A stretch of DNA of 64,000 nt. Source: Symsagittifera roscoffensis. Lineage: Eukaryota; Xenacoelomorpha; Acoela; Convolutidae. The notes beneath the pieces are model-generated. The model ran no database searches and was not told where the DNA came from. It saw only the letters and a program-made list of their open reading frames with translations. Within the stretch, counting starts at the first letter, position 1; each line of letters opens with the position of its first letter. Location: contig NC_087064.1 of the NCBI RefSeq assembly GCF_963678635.1, positions 36,031,716-36,095,715 of the forward strand, written 5' to 3'. The position numbers and the translations under genes were made by a program. Of this stretch, positions 19,380 to 29,781 are shown in pieces.

Positions 19380-19613
19380 TTATGTTTGCAAATGAAAATC
19401 TAAATTCATTGCCAGTAGTATTCTAAATATAAAAGTTTGTTCTGGTTTTTGCCTAACTATCATATAGCTATATGGCAAATTTCTACTTTGTCGTATGTCG
19501 TCTCTGGTTCGAGGTCTTCTTCCAATTCCGGGTAGTTCTGTTATGGTTCGGAATATTGGCTCTGATCTATTGAGTCGTAGAGACATTTCGATTAAATTAT
19601 TGTCGTATAACAT
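19380..19613 (-). CDS. Possible small leader ORF, 77 aa
   Basis: ATG at 19613 on the element's coding strand, between the primer-binding site and the leader repeats. The product is basic in the middle (GRRPRTRDDIRQSRN) with a hydrophobic C-terminus. No known family. It could be a chance frame, an upstream ORF, or an exon donating a start codon to downstream spliced ORFs, but no consensus splice donor is evident inside it. Confidence 0.25.
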   Translation of the reverse strand: MLYDNNLIEMSLRLNRSEPIFRTITELPGIGRRPRTRDDIRQSRNLPYSYMIVRQKPEQTFIFRILLAMNLDFHLQT

Positions 19614-19684
19614 TTTTTTAAATGTTTTTGTCTAATTTCTAATCTATTTTGGTTAATTCTAAGCTATTAAGGTCTTGTTCGAGA

Positions 19685-19699
19685 CTTATGGTCGCACCA
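19685..19699 (-). promoter_or_regulatory. Primer-binding site (putative)
   Basis: Reading the minus strand, two bases (TC) after the LTR end comes TGGTGCGACCATAAG. It begins with TGG, the complement of the tRNA CCA end, at the normal position. I cannot securely name the tRNA; matching its 3' end (GGTCGCACCA) to the host tRNA set would settle it. Confidence 0.7.
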
Positions 19700-19701
19700 G
19701 A

Positions 19702-20111
19702 TGAGTTAGGACCGAGTTGGTTAACTCATAGAGTAATTTCGGATAGGGTACACCGTCTGCTCGTCACGCTATCTTATTTTCGGCCGGATAGATTCGTGCA
19801 ACTTCTTAGTCTAATACCGATCCTAATCTTACTCTTATACTATCTAGTCTCAGGTTGTTTAACTAGTCTCTGCTAGGCTCAATAGATCTAGGGTATACTG
19901 GTTTATTGCGGCTGCTGAAGTGCTCGGGAGAGTCCAACTAATTTCTAAGTTAAATTCAAATCTCTCTGGTGCTGAAATTACAAGTAACTTCAGCACTTAC
20001 AAATAAGTGGGTTGTTAGTTAGATGGATCATGATTGGTTAATATTAAATACTTTACATTGGTAAAATATCTAAATTATCCAATCATAAAATGTAGTCTAG
20101 ATCAGGTTCCA
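19702..20111 (-). repeat. 5' LTR of the 18.9-kb element
   Basis: 410 bp, TG...CA, one difference (A at 19952) from the 3' LTR. It should carry the element's promoter; the AATAAA equivalent lies at 19907-19902 on the minus strand. The exact copy of the internal stem-loop seen in the other LTR is also present. Confidence 0.93.
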
Positions 20112-22153
20112 ACTTGGTAGAGACTTCGTCTGAGCCCATACCGAAAACTAATGATCTAATGGATTCTATAAGGGAATTGGACAAGACTTGTCCCGCTCCT
20201 CGAACTAAGCTTTCTCATCTGACAGAGTATCAGCGACGACTGCTGGCAAAAGTTGAGAATCTAGAGAGTACTGAATTGCCGTTTAAATGATCGCTGGAAG
20301 CGTTCATTGTCATTCTAGCCACGAGGTGGGGCTCAATGTATCATACCAATCACTCCACATATCTGGAGGCTCAATGTGGGCTCACCAATGCTCAATGCTG
20401 GTGTTGGGAATGCTGTGAAGAAAATGAGGTTGACGTAAAAACTAAAAAACGACACAATTTTATAGCACCAACTTCAATATCACATGCTTCCGCAACCTCA
20501 TGGAAACTACAAGAACGTTAATCGATCTCTGGATAAAACCATCAGTGTACAGCCCTCTGAATTTCTCTATCAACTTCAACCCTACGACTCTTAATATTTT
20601 ATCGTCTGGATGACAAAACAAACTGAAGATGAGAAGAATCTCGCAAAGACGGAACTTCTACACCTTAAGAATGAAACAGCGTCATTCTTAAAACTAAGAG
20701 CCAATCTCAGTGGACGAAAGCGCCCCGAAGCATAACTAAATGCCACGCCAAAAGCATCAGTTGAAGTCTTTGGAAGCTTCATTGTGCTCAGCAATGATGA
20801 CAAAAGTGCCTCAACAAGAAAATTTTAGGTGATGACAACAACGAAGAAAAGATAATATAGTAAACTCATCTGCAAGATATCCCGCTTCCTAGGCGTTCAG
20901 GAAATTAAATCAAACGCAAGCAAAAAATTTTACATGTTCTCAATCGAATTATCAGAAATCAACAGAGTACAAGAGAAGGTTGTGACCAGACAGGAGCGAA
21001 ATTGGAAAAATATAGATGCCCAGATGGAAACCATGGTCAGAAACTTTTACATAAGAAGGGACTTTACAAAACTCCTCTTCTCGCGTCAGCAGGCAAATTA
21101 CATTTATAACACTCTGTCAGCCGTAATGAACATGAGTTTCTCCGACCTGAAAGCCTACACAGCAGCGCTCTATACAACCTAAATGAAAACATTTAATGCA
21201 ATACTAATTGTGCTAAATCGTATTCTTCATTTGTTTCTTGTCACAGGAGAATCGTTGATGGCAATTCTAAAAGAAGTAGGCAAAGGCAAATGACATGCTC
21301 TCACCAGCTATACCAATTGACGAAAAAATTTCGCATTTTGAGTCAAAACTACTCAATAATGTCATCACTACACCGCTTCTCGCCCGACCGCGAAAACAGA
21401 CTCCATGCCTCAACCCTACTAAAATTCAGCCGATCGTTGTAAACTTGAGAATCCATATCTTGCTTTCTCCGAAAATTGTTATCAAAATGTCAAGAATCGA
21501 TTGCCATAAAGCACCGAGATTGATTCTCCACACCCCCTTCCAACCTTTTCTTTCAAAACAGATATCGACGCGATCAAGGGTCACGATACAGACGAGTACC
21601 TCTTGCCGGGCACGCAAACGGCGGAGAACTTCGATTTCGAATTTAGGCTCTTATCAGCGGCAAGTAGCGAGTACTCACTTCAGGAAGCTTCAATGAAGGC
21701 TTCAACCAGTGGATCAGAACAATTTTTGCTGGTTGCTAAATCTGTTGCGGACGACAATGCGGACGACAAACAATTGGATACACTCAGACTTGACAACAAT
21801 CAATGAGATGCCTGCTATCATTTTATATGTAGAACTTCCAGATACACTCCAACACATAGCTAGACCAGCCGCAGATCTTCACAACTTACCAGCTTACAAC
21901 ACTAAAACAACCGCGTTCGTAGCCTCGCATCGCAACTTTCGCGAAAAACATGTACGAGGACCGGAAGTCGGAAAAAATAATCTTTAGTAGAAATAGCTCA
22001 ACCCTTAGCCTAAGATATGACCCTACCTCAACCAAAGATAGCAGATAAACTCAGCGATGTACCGACACTTGAAAACATTTTGTCATCGGCATTGCTTCTT
22101 TCATTGGATTTATGGTTTTACACCTTGTAGCGATATATTTTTATCACCAGTAG
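20112..22153 (+). pseudogene. Broken coding relic, possibly an old envelope-type gene
   Basis: Plus-strand protein-like stretches in shifting frames. The first opens immediately at the LTR border and runs to TGA at about 20290. Others follow at about 20336-20521, 20610-20830, 20890-21182 and 21560-21806. Near 22075-22153 a frame reads as a membrane-segment-like run (FVIGIASFIGFMVLHLVAIY) close to a stop. A cysteine-containing, then helical, then membrane-anchored order would suit a viral envelope relic, but there is no decisive motif, so family assignment is weak. Confidence 0.35.
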
Positions 22154-25100
22154 GATTATGGGAATCATAAACGAAAGTCACGGAAACTCTACTATGACCA
22201 TGCTTAAAAACACGAGAAAATTGACTATTCAATTACAAAAACCTAGTGAGAGAATTTCCGAGGATGACGTAACAACGAATCTAATTGAGACGAATCGAAC
22301 AAGCAGAATAATTAAATGCAACGGCGAGGTAAACCGCTGCACAAAACTCGGACAAAAACCAAACAAACGTATAAGATGGAATAACATAATGTATTCGCCA
22401 TCTACACAATTTCCTTATCTTACGCTTTACTTCTTTCAGTCTTCATTTTTTTGCCAAACTTCCTTCAATCAAAATTACCCAGACAAAGCTTTTTTTAGCA
22501 GTTTTGTCACCAATTTTGATTCCGTTTTATCTTGGCCGCTAAGGGAAAGACGAAACCAGCGTGAAATCACTTGATCACTGCGCCGGAAAACAATTGAAGA
22601 TAATCGCCACACTCATTGGCCGGTCGAAGAACAAATTGCTTAGTGGAAAAAAAATTGGATTTCAATTTTTAATCCACATTTTCTCTTTGTTGTGTCAGTG
22701 TTTAATCGTGGCCCCCAAAAGAAAAAACACCAACAGGCAAAATGACTCACTGCGCAGTAAAATGCCAAAAAGGCCACTCTCGCTGGCTTGCTGCAAAAAA
22801 CATGTTCGTTCGAGATGTTTCAAAGTTAAAATTTTTTATCAATACTACCCTTTTGTACATTAGTTCCATTGGGCTTCAAAAGAATTCACCCATAGCAATA
22901 ATACCTTCCCTGTTGGAACGACTTTAAAACAGATCATCGCTTGATCTGGCTCTTGCTGTTGACAAAACAGGGTTTTCAGGCGGCATACAACTGGCCAAGG
23001 GTCCGAAAAGGCGGCTCGCTATCAATATGGAACAGGGTACAGGCTGACCCACCGTTGCACAACATTACAGCGTCTTGCAACATTTCCATTGCCAAACTTT
23101 GGCAAACCTGGACCAAACTCTTCCACGTTACACTTGCCCAGCCACGCGACAAGTGAACACACACACACTCGATCCGGATCGTAAGTCACAACGTGGAGTC
23201 GAAGAAGATCAGACATTAGTCAAATATCATCTCCATCCCGTCCCAAGAGTGGGACACCCGGATACAAGTTTCGTCTTCGTCTGAGGCAAGGCGAAGCAGA
23301 CTTCTCCTTAGCACAGCCGATTCAATACAATTTGAGTGTTTTGAGTCGACGTCCACTTGAGGCCTAATGACAATTCAGGCTTCCCGATTATTTCTTCCTC
23401 CTTCTCGGAGACAAACTTGCAGAGAAATTCTATAGTAGAAGAGATGCTATCTGAAAACTAAAGAATTACAACGCCAAAACCAATACTTGTTTCTTTCAAT
23501 AACAACACCAAAGTTCCCTGGTACTGAATTCCCTGATCACGAAATAGTTTCCAAATTAGTTTTCGTTCTAAACTGATCGCGTATACAAAAATTAAATTTC
23601 ATTTTATTTATATACTTTACCGTATTAATCCTGCAGTTTCTTTGTGCTGTGATTAAAATGTTCTTTCTTCTTCCTCAGGTAGGTAGGAGAGGATGGATGA
23701 AGGAGAGGGATGAGAAGGCCTTGAAGCATACAAAGCTTTGCTGCGCCTACGTGTTAAAATTTTCATTTTTTTGTTTTTGGCCGAAATCACTACATTAGTC
23801 CATCATTTCAAGCAGTCACACCATTACAATGAACACAATAAATGTTCAAAGATACCTCTTGTGCAGTTTCAGTTTCATATTAAATGCGCTCTTTCCTCAC
23901 TGATTTATAATACATACTCTCACCGTCCCAGCCGTAGCCAAGTGAGCCTTCTCTGGCGTAACTAGACGCAAGAAGGAGTGAGCTGTTGAAATTACCTTCA
24001 AAACGACGTCACGGCTTACCACTCCTTACTCTTTTTTTTCGTTTGTTTCCCATCGCCCTTGTCTAAAACCAATTTTAAATCCTACTTGAAAGGATTCACA
24101 AATCAACCCAAGACTCATCGTGTCTCAATGAGCTTCTTTTTCCGCCCCAGGTGTCTGTCTTTCAGATGGATGCCGCGGTTCCAGGCAAGACACATCCCTG
24201 AGTTTTTACAGAAACTTGTTATCGGGACTTCAAGGACCAAATACTTCAAAGCAGCTCTAGTAAAACCAACAATTCACTCATACCGCTGCACAACGTTTCA
24301 TAATCGGTTTCAACAGTTTTGCAAAAAAGACCAAAGCGCCTAAATACAGAACAATGATTGCTGAACACATTTTTAAACGGCTGCATCCACAAGAATTAGT
24401 GAATAATTGATTAACCTCGTCACTAACAAGTTTCATCGCAAGACACTGATCATCCCCAATCAATTCAGAGCTTTAAAAACTGTAAATTGTAAAACCTATA
24501 TTCATAATCTTGTTATACTCATCTTGTTTTAATTTGATAAATTGATTTGTACACCCACATACGCTTGTTTTCTCACGTTATCTCAATAAAATCTAACTCC
24601 TCAAATATTCTGCCGTGATGGCATCCATTTCTCATTCTGATTTTTTAAACTAATATTTTTGCAAAAATTTTCTTTAAATGTTCTCCTTAACTTGATACAG
24701 CCTTCCTTCCTCAAATGGCTATTCAAATGTAAAAATAACTTGCGAGGCAGAGGTGTTTAGTGATTCACATGCCTGAGCTACATGCATGTAAAATGAAGCG
24801 GCCTAGCCTGCAGCAGCGATCACTATGGCGATTTCAGCTGTCATCGCTGCAAATCCTAATTTTACTCAGCTAACGACACAAATGAATGCCCATAGGCATA
24901 GGAGAGGTTGTGCATAGGATAAAAGAACAAAAAACGAACAAATGCTTAAAAAACCACCGCATGTCGTTAGGTTCTAACTCTTAACTCTGTCAAGGACAAA
25001 AATGTGGCTTTGAATATGCGACCCACACGCTAAGAGGTCAACACAGCAAAACCTAAGCCGATGCTGTTTTACTGACAGATGCCGAAAACGCTTTCAATTC

Positions 25101-25289
25101 GCTAAATCCAAAGCTGGCATTGAAAAAACTCGGATAAACCTGCCCATCTCTTTTGAACAAAACCCCTCTCAGATGTGCATGTGGTGCAATGTTTGAACCT
25201 GGCATATGCCATACACTGTGCAAAGGGCGGTTACACACACATAAGACTACTTGAAATTAGGGACACATTCGCCATCTTCAAGAACGAGG
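22154..25289. other. About 3.1 kb, nothing recognised
   Basis: Short plus-strand frames exist (for example 22158-22574) but lack motifs and might be the tail of the preceding relic. A purine-rich stretch at about 23678-23725 resembles a polypurine tract, which would fit the 3' end of an old LTR element, but I found no matching LTR in the window. The rest shows no coding or repeat structure I can support. Confidence 0.4.
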
Positions 25290-26475
25290 TTTGCCATGAC
25301 GTCGAGATTGAGCCCAAACTTCAGCCGTTGCAAGGCCAAAGCTTTGTCAAAAGTTCAACTACAACTGAAGATGAGGCACGACTTGACACTAAAGCAAACG
25401 GACTCTGGTGTTCACGTTTTAACAGCACTTTCTGTGATGTAAAGTTTTCAACCCCCATGTCAAAACTATCACAAAACGGTGAAGAACTCCAAATATCAGC
25501 AAAGAATTTTAAACGTAGTGCAGAGTAGCTGATGCCCGCTGATTTTCGGATTCACCGGTCGCGCTCCACCAACAGCCGCCAAGCGCACGATGCAGCGATT
25601 AGCCGAAAAACTAAGTGAAAAAAAAACAATAAAGCTACCCAGAATCGATAAACTACATAAGAACTAAAATAAGCTTCGAGCTCCTGAGGAGCTCTATACT
25701 TTGTATAGGGGTTGCAGATCGCTGCGCAAAGTTCAATTTTTTGACAACTCTATAAATTAACTTTACGACACTGCATTAAATGCTGATATATGATTTCGTT
25801 GATACAATGATACGGTTTGCTGATTTATTGGCATTTTAAATAAAACTGGTCTGGTTTTATCCAGCGTATTCACTGATCGTAACTCAACGAAGGTTGCCTT
25901 TGTAACATTTACTTTTTCATGAATTGGGGAAAAATTAAGTATAACGTGAAAAAGTCCAGTGTCAGATAGCTGGGAATCATTACAATCAGATTGAGAAAAC
26001 TAATATATGTAAAACTGGCTGTGTTGTAATGATTGTAATGATGCGGTGCTTGAGGAAACAGAGGTAATTGCTAAAAAAAATTGTCGCTTACCTTTTGAAG
26101 CTGTAACTATTCTTTAAAAAAATGTCCTAACCTTGATAAAAAAAGGCCAGCTTGTTAATGAAATCAAAACACATCACAATTACTAACAAAAATTAGTCGG
26201 AGTCGATCAAAACGTTGAGAATTTTAAGAAGATTTCTTAATAATTTTTGAAGTAAAAACAAATTTGGTCGCCCAACTCAGTTTCGTCTTTAAACTAAACT
26301 TGTCTAGAATAAATTATTTATCAATAAACTAAAATTTACCTTAGCTTAAAAAAGTTATTCGCTTTTTGTGTGAATCACTACAAAAATAAAAAGAATTTTA
26401 GCTACCCAAATTGATTTCGCCTTTAAAACAAAATCGCCTAGAAAAAGTTATTCATCAATTTTTTTCTTTCTACAG

Positions 26476-27253
26476 TTGAAATCAAATGTCCAGCCAAAAC
26501 TTAATTTTGACGAGTTCGATAAGCTCACCAAACAAGCTCTTTACAAACTTTATTATGATCTTTATGGCCAAAAAGAGGATTACAGGAAAATCGTTGGAGT
26601 AATCACAAAAACAGGATGTCTATGAAGTGTGAGTGGAGTAACTACAACTGAAGCAACTAACCAGACTACCAACGACAAGATACGTGAGTTTGAACCTTTC
26701 AAACTCCCCGATGAGTTCGAAATTCTGATTTTGGGATCTAGTATCACGGCTCGAATAAGAACGGAAACTAGGCCGAATGATACTATTATTCATTCTTATA
26801 GAGGAAGTAGTACTGCAGAGAAAATCAAAGTTTTGAGTAATTATCCATCAACAGAACTTAAATGTGTTATGGTTCAAGATGGCACTAATTCCATCCTGAA
26901 GTCAAAATGTGAAAGAATTTGCAATCAAACACCAGAAAATGATTGATTTATTTACCAATGAAATTTTTCCTGAAATGATTGTAGTGTGCGAGATACCTCC
27001 AATCTTAAATATTGAGGAGGCAAAATCAAAGGTTGACTTATAGAATGACTAATTGAACAGCTTAGAACAGTAGGAGCTTGGTTACAGTAGTGAGCCAGGG
27101 TTTCAAGTGCTGAATCAAAAAATCAATATTTGGAGCTTTCTATTCTGGGATAAAGTTCATCATAATGATGATCATGTAGTACCTTTTTTGAGGAATTGCT
27201 TCGTTCAATTGTATGCTGACATTCAAACAATCTGCAACGATCCAAAACAGTAG
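26476..27253 (+). pseudogene. LINE ORF1-like SGNH-hydrolase-domain relic (copy A)
   Basis: SGNH hydrolase or esterase domains occur in ORF1 proteins of several LINE families. A frame from 26476 (after TTTTTCTTTCTACAG, an intron-3'-end-like sequence) gives a polar N-terminal part, then stops. From 26629 a 105-residue stretch has block-I-like ILGSSIT (the usual GDS is GSS here) and block-III-like DGTNS. Further frames give CEIPPI and then a DDHVVPFL-type Asp-His region near 27165-27195 followed by a helix, matching block V. Multiple stops and frame changes show it is dead. Confidence 0.55.
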
Positions 27254-27718
27254 AAAGTTATGACAGTCGTACTCAAAATAGATTCACTAATCGCAACCAC
27301 CCCTACTCTCGGACCCGTACTTGTCAGCTAAACCTTGACGGGTAAAATAAATCACCATATGTTCAAGTTCAGTGCCATTATCGATTCTAGTTAAAATGAT
27401 TTCATTGAATAGGTCTGGCATTTGAATTTCATTAAAAACAATGTGTGGTTAAGCTCCGCTAGAATCTCTGTAATTTTTCATGTGAAACAGAACTAGTAAT
27501 CTATCGAGTTATGAACAAAAAATCTAATAGCAATTTTTCCATAAGATTCAACTATTTTTTCTAATTCAAATAATTAAAGTTATAAAATAATTTGAATCCA
27601 AAATCAACTGAATTTTACAGCGCCTTTTCTCCATCGAAGCAAAATTAAATTATTCAATCAGATGATTTTCACCCAAATCCGGGTCTATCAATTAACTAAA
27701 AAAGCATCACAAAAACTT

Positions 27719-28076
27719 TGGTGAACTACAAAAACAACATCAAACTCTTATATTTGAATTGTAGAAGCCTAGTGATAAAACGTTCAGATTTGGAAACACT
27801 TGTGAAAACAATTGGCGAAAATATATTTTTTGGATTTTCAGAATCTTGATTCATTGAGTCAAACGAACAACCTCTGTGGACTCTTGATAGTAGAAATTAT
27901 GTTGCTTTTCGAAGCAATAGATCTGTGGAAGCCAGCAAAAAATCAAAAGGTGGTGGGGATATGCTCCTAATACCAAAAATATTCAATTCAAAACCACGGC
28001 AAGACTTAGAAAATCATAAAAAAACAATAGCATGTAAATTGGAATCAAAATACAACTTTTTTAACAAAAAAGTAGA
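27719..28076 (+). pseudogene. LINE ORF2 endonuclease (APE) N-terminal relic (copy A)
   Basis: A frame beginning near 27719 reads LLYLNCRSLVIKRSDLETL, then IFFGFSES followed by TGA where a Trp is usual, then on to GGGDMLLIPK. The Asn of LNCRS and the Glu of SES are the hallmark N-terminal residues of APE-type endonucleases of CR1/L2/Jockey-like LINEs. Only the first part of the domain is present. Confidence 0.6.
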
Positions 28077-28358
28077 AAAACGATTTTGAAAATATTATAT
28101 ACTCTGTGTAAAGCAAACACTGTTGAATTCTGTAATGAACTAGCTAAGTCAATTCACTATGCGCAACCCTACAATTTCAGTTTGATCTTAAGGAGTAATT
28201 ACAATTTGAATAAACTTAATGCAGACGAGAAAGAGTCTCATGATACAACCCTTGTTCTTTACAACCTTGACGTTACTAACAAAACAGTACCCAAAATAGA
28301 ATATAATCAATGATACTAGAAACTAACAAAATCACAAGGAACTTCTAAAAAAATTTAG

Positions 28359-28550
28359 TTGAAAATAATATCTTTCCCGCGAAGCTCAAAAAAGCCATTT
28401 CTACACCAATATATAAAAAACACGATCCAAAACTATCAAGAAACTACAATTCAACCTCAAATAACAGGTGCATTATCAAAAGTGTTCAAAAAACAATTAA
28501 ATTTCCTTGGGGAAGAGCATAGTAGGATAAGTTTAATTTGCTGATCGGCA
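28359..28550 (+). pseudogene. LINE reverse transcriptase fragment (copy A)
   Basis: Frame-shifted stretch reading IFPAKLKKAISTPIYKKHD and then LSRNY, matching the start of LINE RT (F-P-x-x-L-K-x-A, P-I-x-K, N-Y-R). It ends abruptly where the shared 1.2-kb block begins, so palm motifs including the catalytic aspartates are missing. Confidence 0.6.
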
Positions 28551-28553
28551 TGA

Positions 28554-29781
28554 CTGTCCTGCGTCCCAACACTTTTTAACTCTACGAGAAAAAGTTTTAT
28601 TGTGAGACAATGACATTAAAAGTCAGAAAAGACGTTTTATCTTAGTTCATATCCTCAGAGTGCAGAATATTGAAAATGTTAGATGGCTATAGCAATTTAG
28701 TTTGATGCCATTAGTAGCATGTAGTGATTCGATCCGATGCTGATAAAAATTGTTTTCATGCTTTTTGTAAATTGTGTTAGAGGGCACTGTACCATTCTAA
28801 TGAATTCCGCAAAGTTCAATGAAGACATTGACCGGGCTGTTCGGGAGTATGTGATATTTGACAAGAAGTGCTTGAATTGTATGGCAGAAACAATATTTTA
28901 TTGGTAGCAACTGAGTGAGAACGATGGTTGTTTCTAAGGAATAACGGTGTTAACATTACAATTGAACAAATTGGGAACGGTCAATTTTGCGTGACGAAAG
29001 AGTTTATAAAATTTTGAAGTAGGCGTGCATGTACCGTGACAATTTTAGTTTTCGCGAATACTCAAAAATTGCAAAAATAACAACGACGGTTTTCACTAGT
29101 CGGAATAAGAAACAACTACAATTTTTGCTGATAAGAAGCGAATTACTGGAGAGAAAAACTGCGAACGACATCAAAATTTGAAGATTGCTCCTAGTTGTAA
29201 CGATTGTACAGCTACAATCGTTATCGAGCAGTTCCCAGAATTCGGAGGGCGATTGGGAATATCTGCTACCCTTCCTGGTTGCCAGGAACAACGCTCTTCA
29301 GTCGGATTTGAGGATCCGGAAGAGTCTTGGGAAAAACAGTAGACAATGATTGTAACAAGTCTTAGCTTACGGGAATGGCTTTCACTGAATTTAATTAAAA
29401 TCTTATTCTATTTCCAGTACATGAGAAGCTAAGAATTGAGGGACAGTGTTGATCCATCAACGATGGAAATGATGAATTTTATGTACTGAACAAAAACAAT
29501 AGTAAAATGATAGTTCAGTAGTAGCCCTGTTTTTAGGAGTGACCTCGTAGGCTTGAGATACTAAGACCCAGCCATGAGCTCACTATTTTTACCTAAATTA
29601 AGTTTATTTGCGCGGTTGGCCAATAACCTTAGATATTAATGTTTTTGTCGACCCAGTGTTAATGGACCACACTTAGAGATGGCTTTGGTGGAGACCGTTA
29701 AAAGCATAAGAAGCTGTGTTTAGATGCTAGCCAGTCGTCTTAGAACCTAGCATTATTTTTCGTCGATGTATATTTTCGGGC
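28554..29781 (+). repeat. 1.2-kb shared repeat block (copy A)
   Basis: From CTGTCCTGCGTC to about TATTTTCGGG this matches, with a moderate number of differences, the non-coding part of every unit in the 52.8-64-kb array and the equivalent block in copy B. Its most conserved part is the segment around GTCGACCCAGTG, the sequence ATGGACCACACTT and GCTAGCCAGTCGT. No convincing gene is inside it. Confidence 0.75.

Larger units (their letters stand above)
18449..19701 (-). other. 5' leader of the element with degenerate repeats
   Basis: Between the 5' LTR and the first large ORF. Four degenerate copies of a motif around GGGTTGG...AATCGA recur at roughly 18552, 18667, 18780 and 18888, about 110 bp apart, each preceded by a GGTCTGTT-like stretch. 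A 25-bp sequence is repeated exactly at 18965-18989 and 19025-19049. Such leader structure may serve RNA packaging, dimerisation or internal initiation; this is inference. A 77-aa minus-strand ORF (19613-19380) also lies here, without recognisable features. Confidence 0.6.
1197..20111 (-). mobile_element. 18.9-kb Ty3/Gypsy-type LTR retroelement with envelope-like and accessory ORFs
   Basis: Two direct 410-bp repeats bounded by TG and CA enclose about 18.1 kb of internal sequence whose large ORFs all lie on the minus strand. Element order read 5' to 3' on the minus strand: LTR, primer-binding site, repeat-bearing leader, 155-aa ORF, gag-protease, TGA, RT-RNase H-integrase, three short ORFs, an ATG-less ORF, an env-like ORF, a 601-aa ORF, non-coding tail, LTR. 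RT before integrase with a GPY motif after the integrase core, and a CX2CX4HX4C knuckle in Gag, are Ty3/Gypsy (Metaviridae) traits. It is much longer than typical Gypsy elements (5-8 kb). The LTRs differ at one base by eye (C at 1447, A at 19952), so insertion or gene conversion is recent. I could not find a target-site duplication (left flank GTTTAC, right flank ACTTGG). Confidence 0.93.

Noticed and set aside
23678-23725. Polypurine tract marking the 3' end of an older LTR element
   Set aside because: Purine-rich but interrupted by several T residues, and no LTR pair could be identified around it.
26460-26476. True intron boundary in the LINE ORF1 relic
   Set aside because: The pyrimidine-rich CAG looks like an acceptor, but retrotransposed LINE sequence should not keep introns and no donor with an upstream coding exon was evident, so it is only mentioned in the feature.
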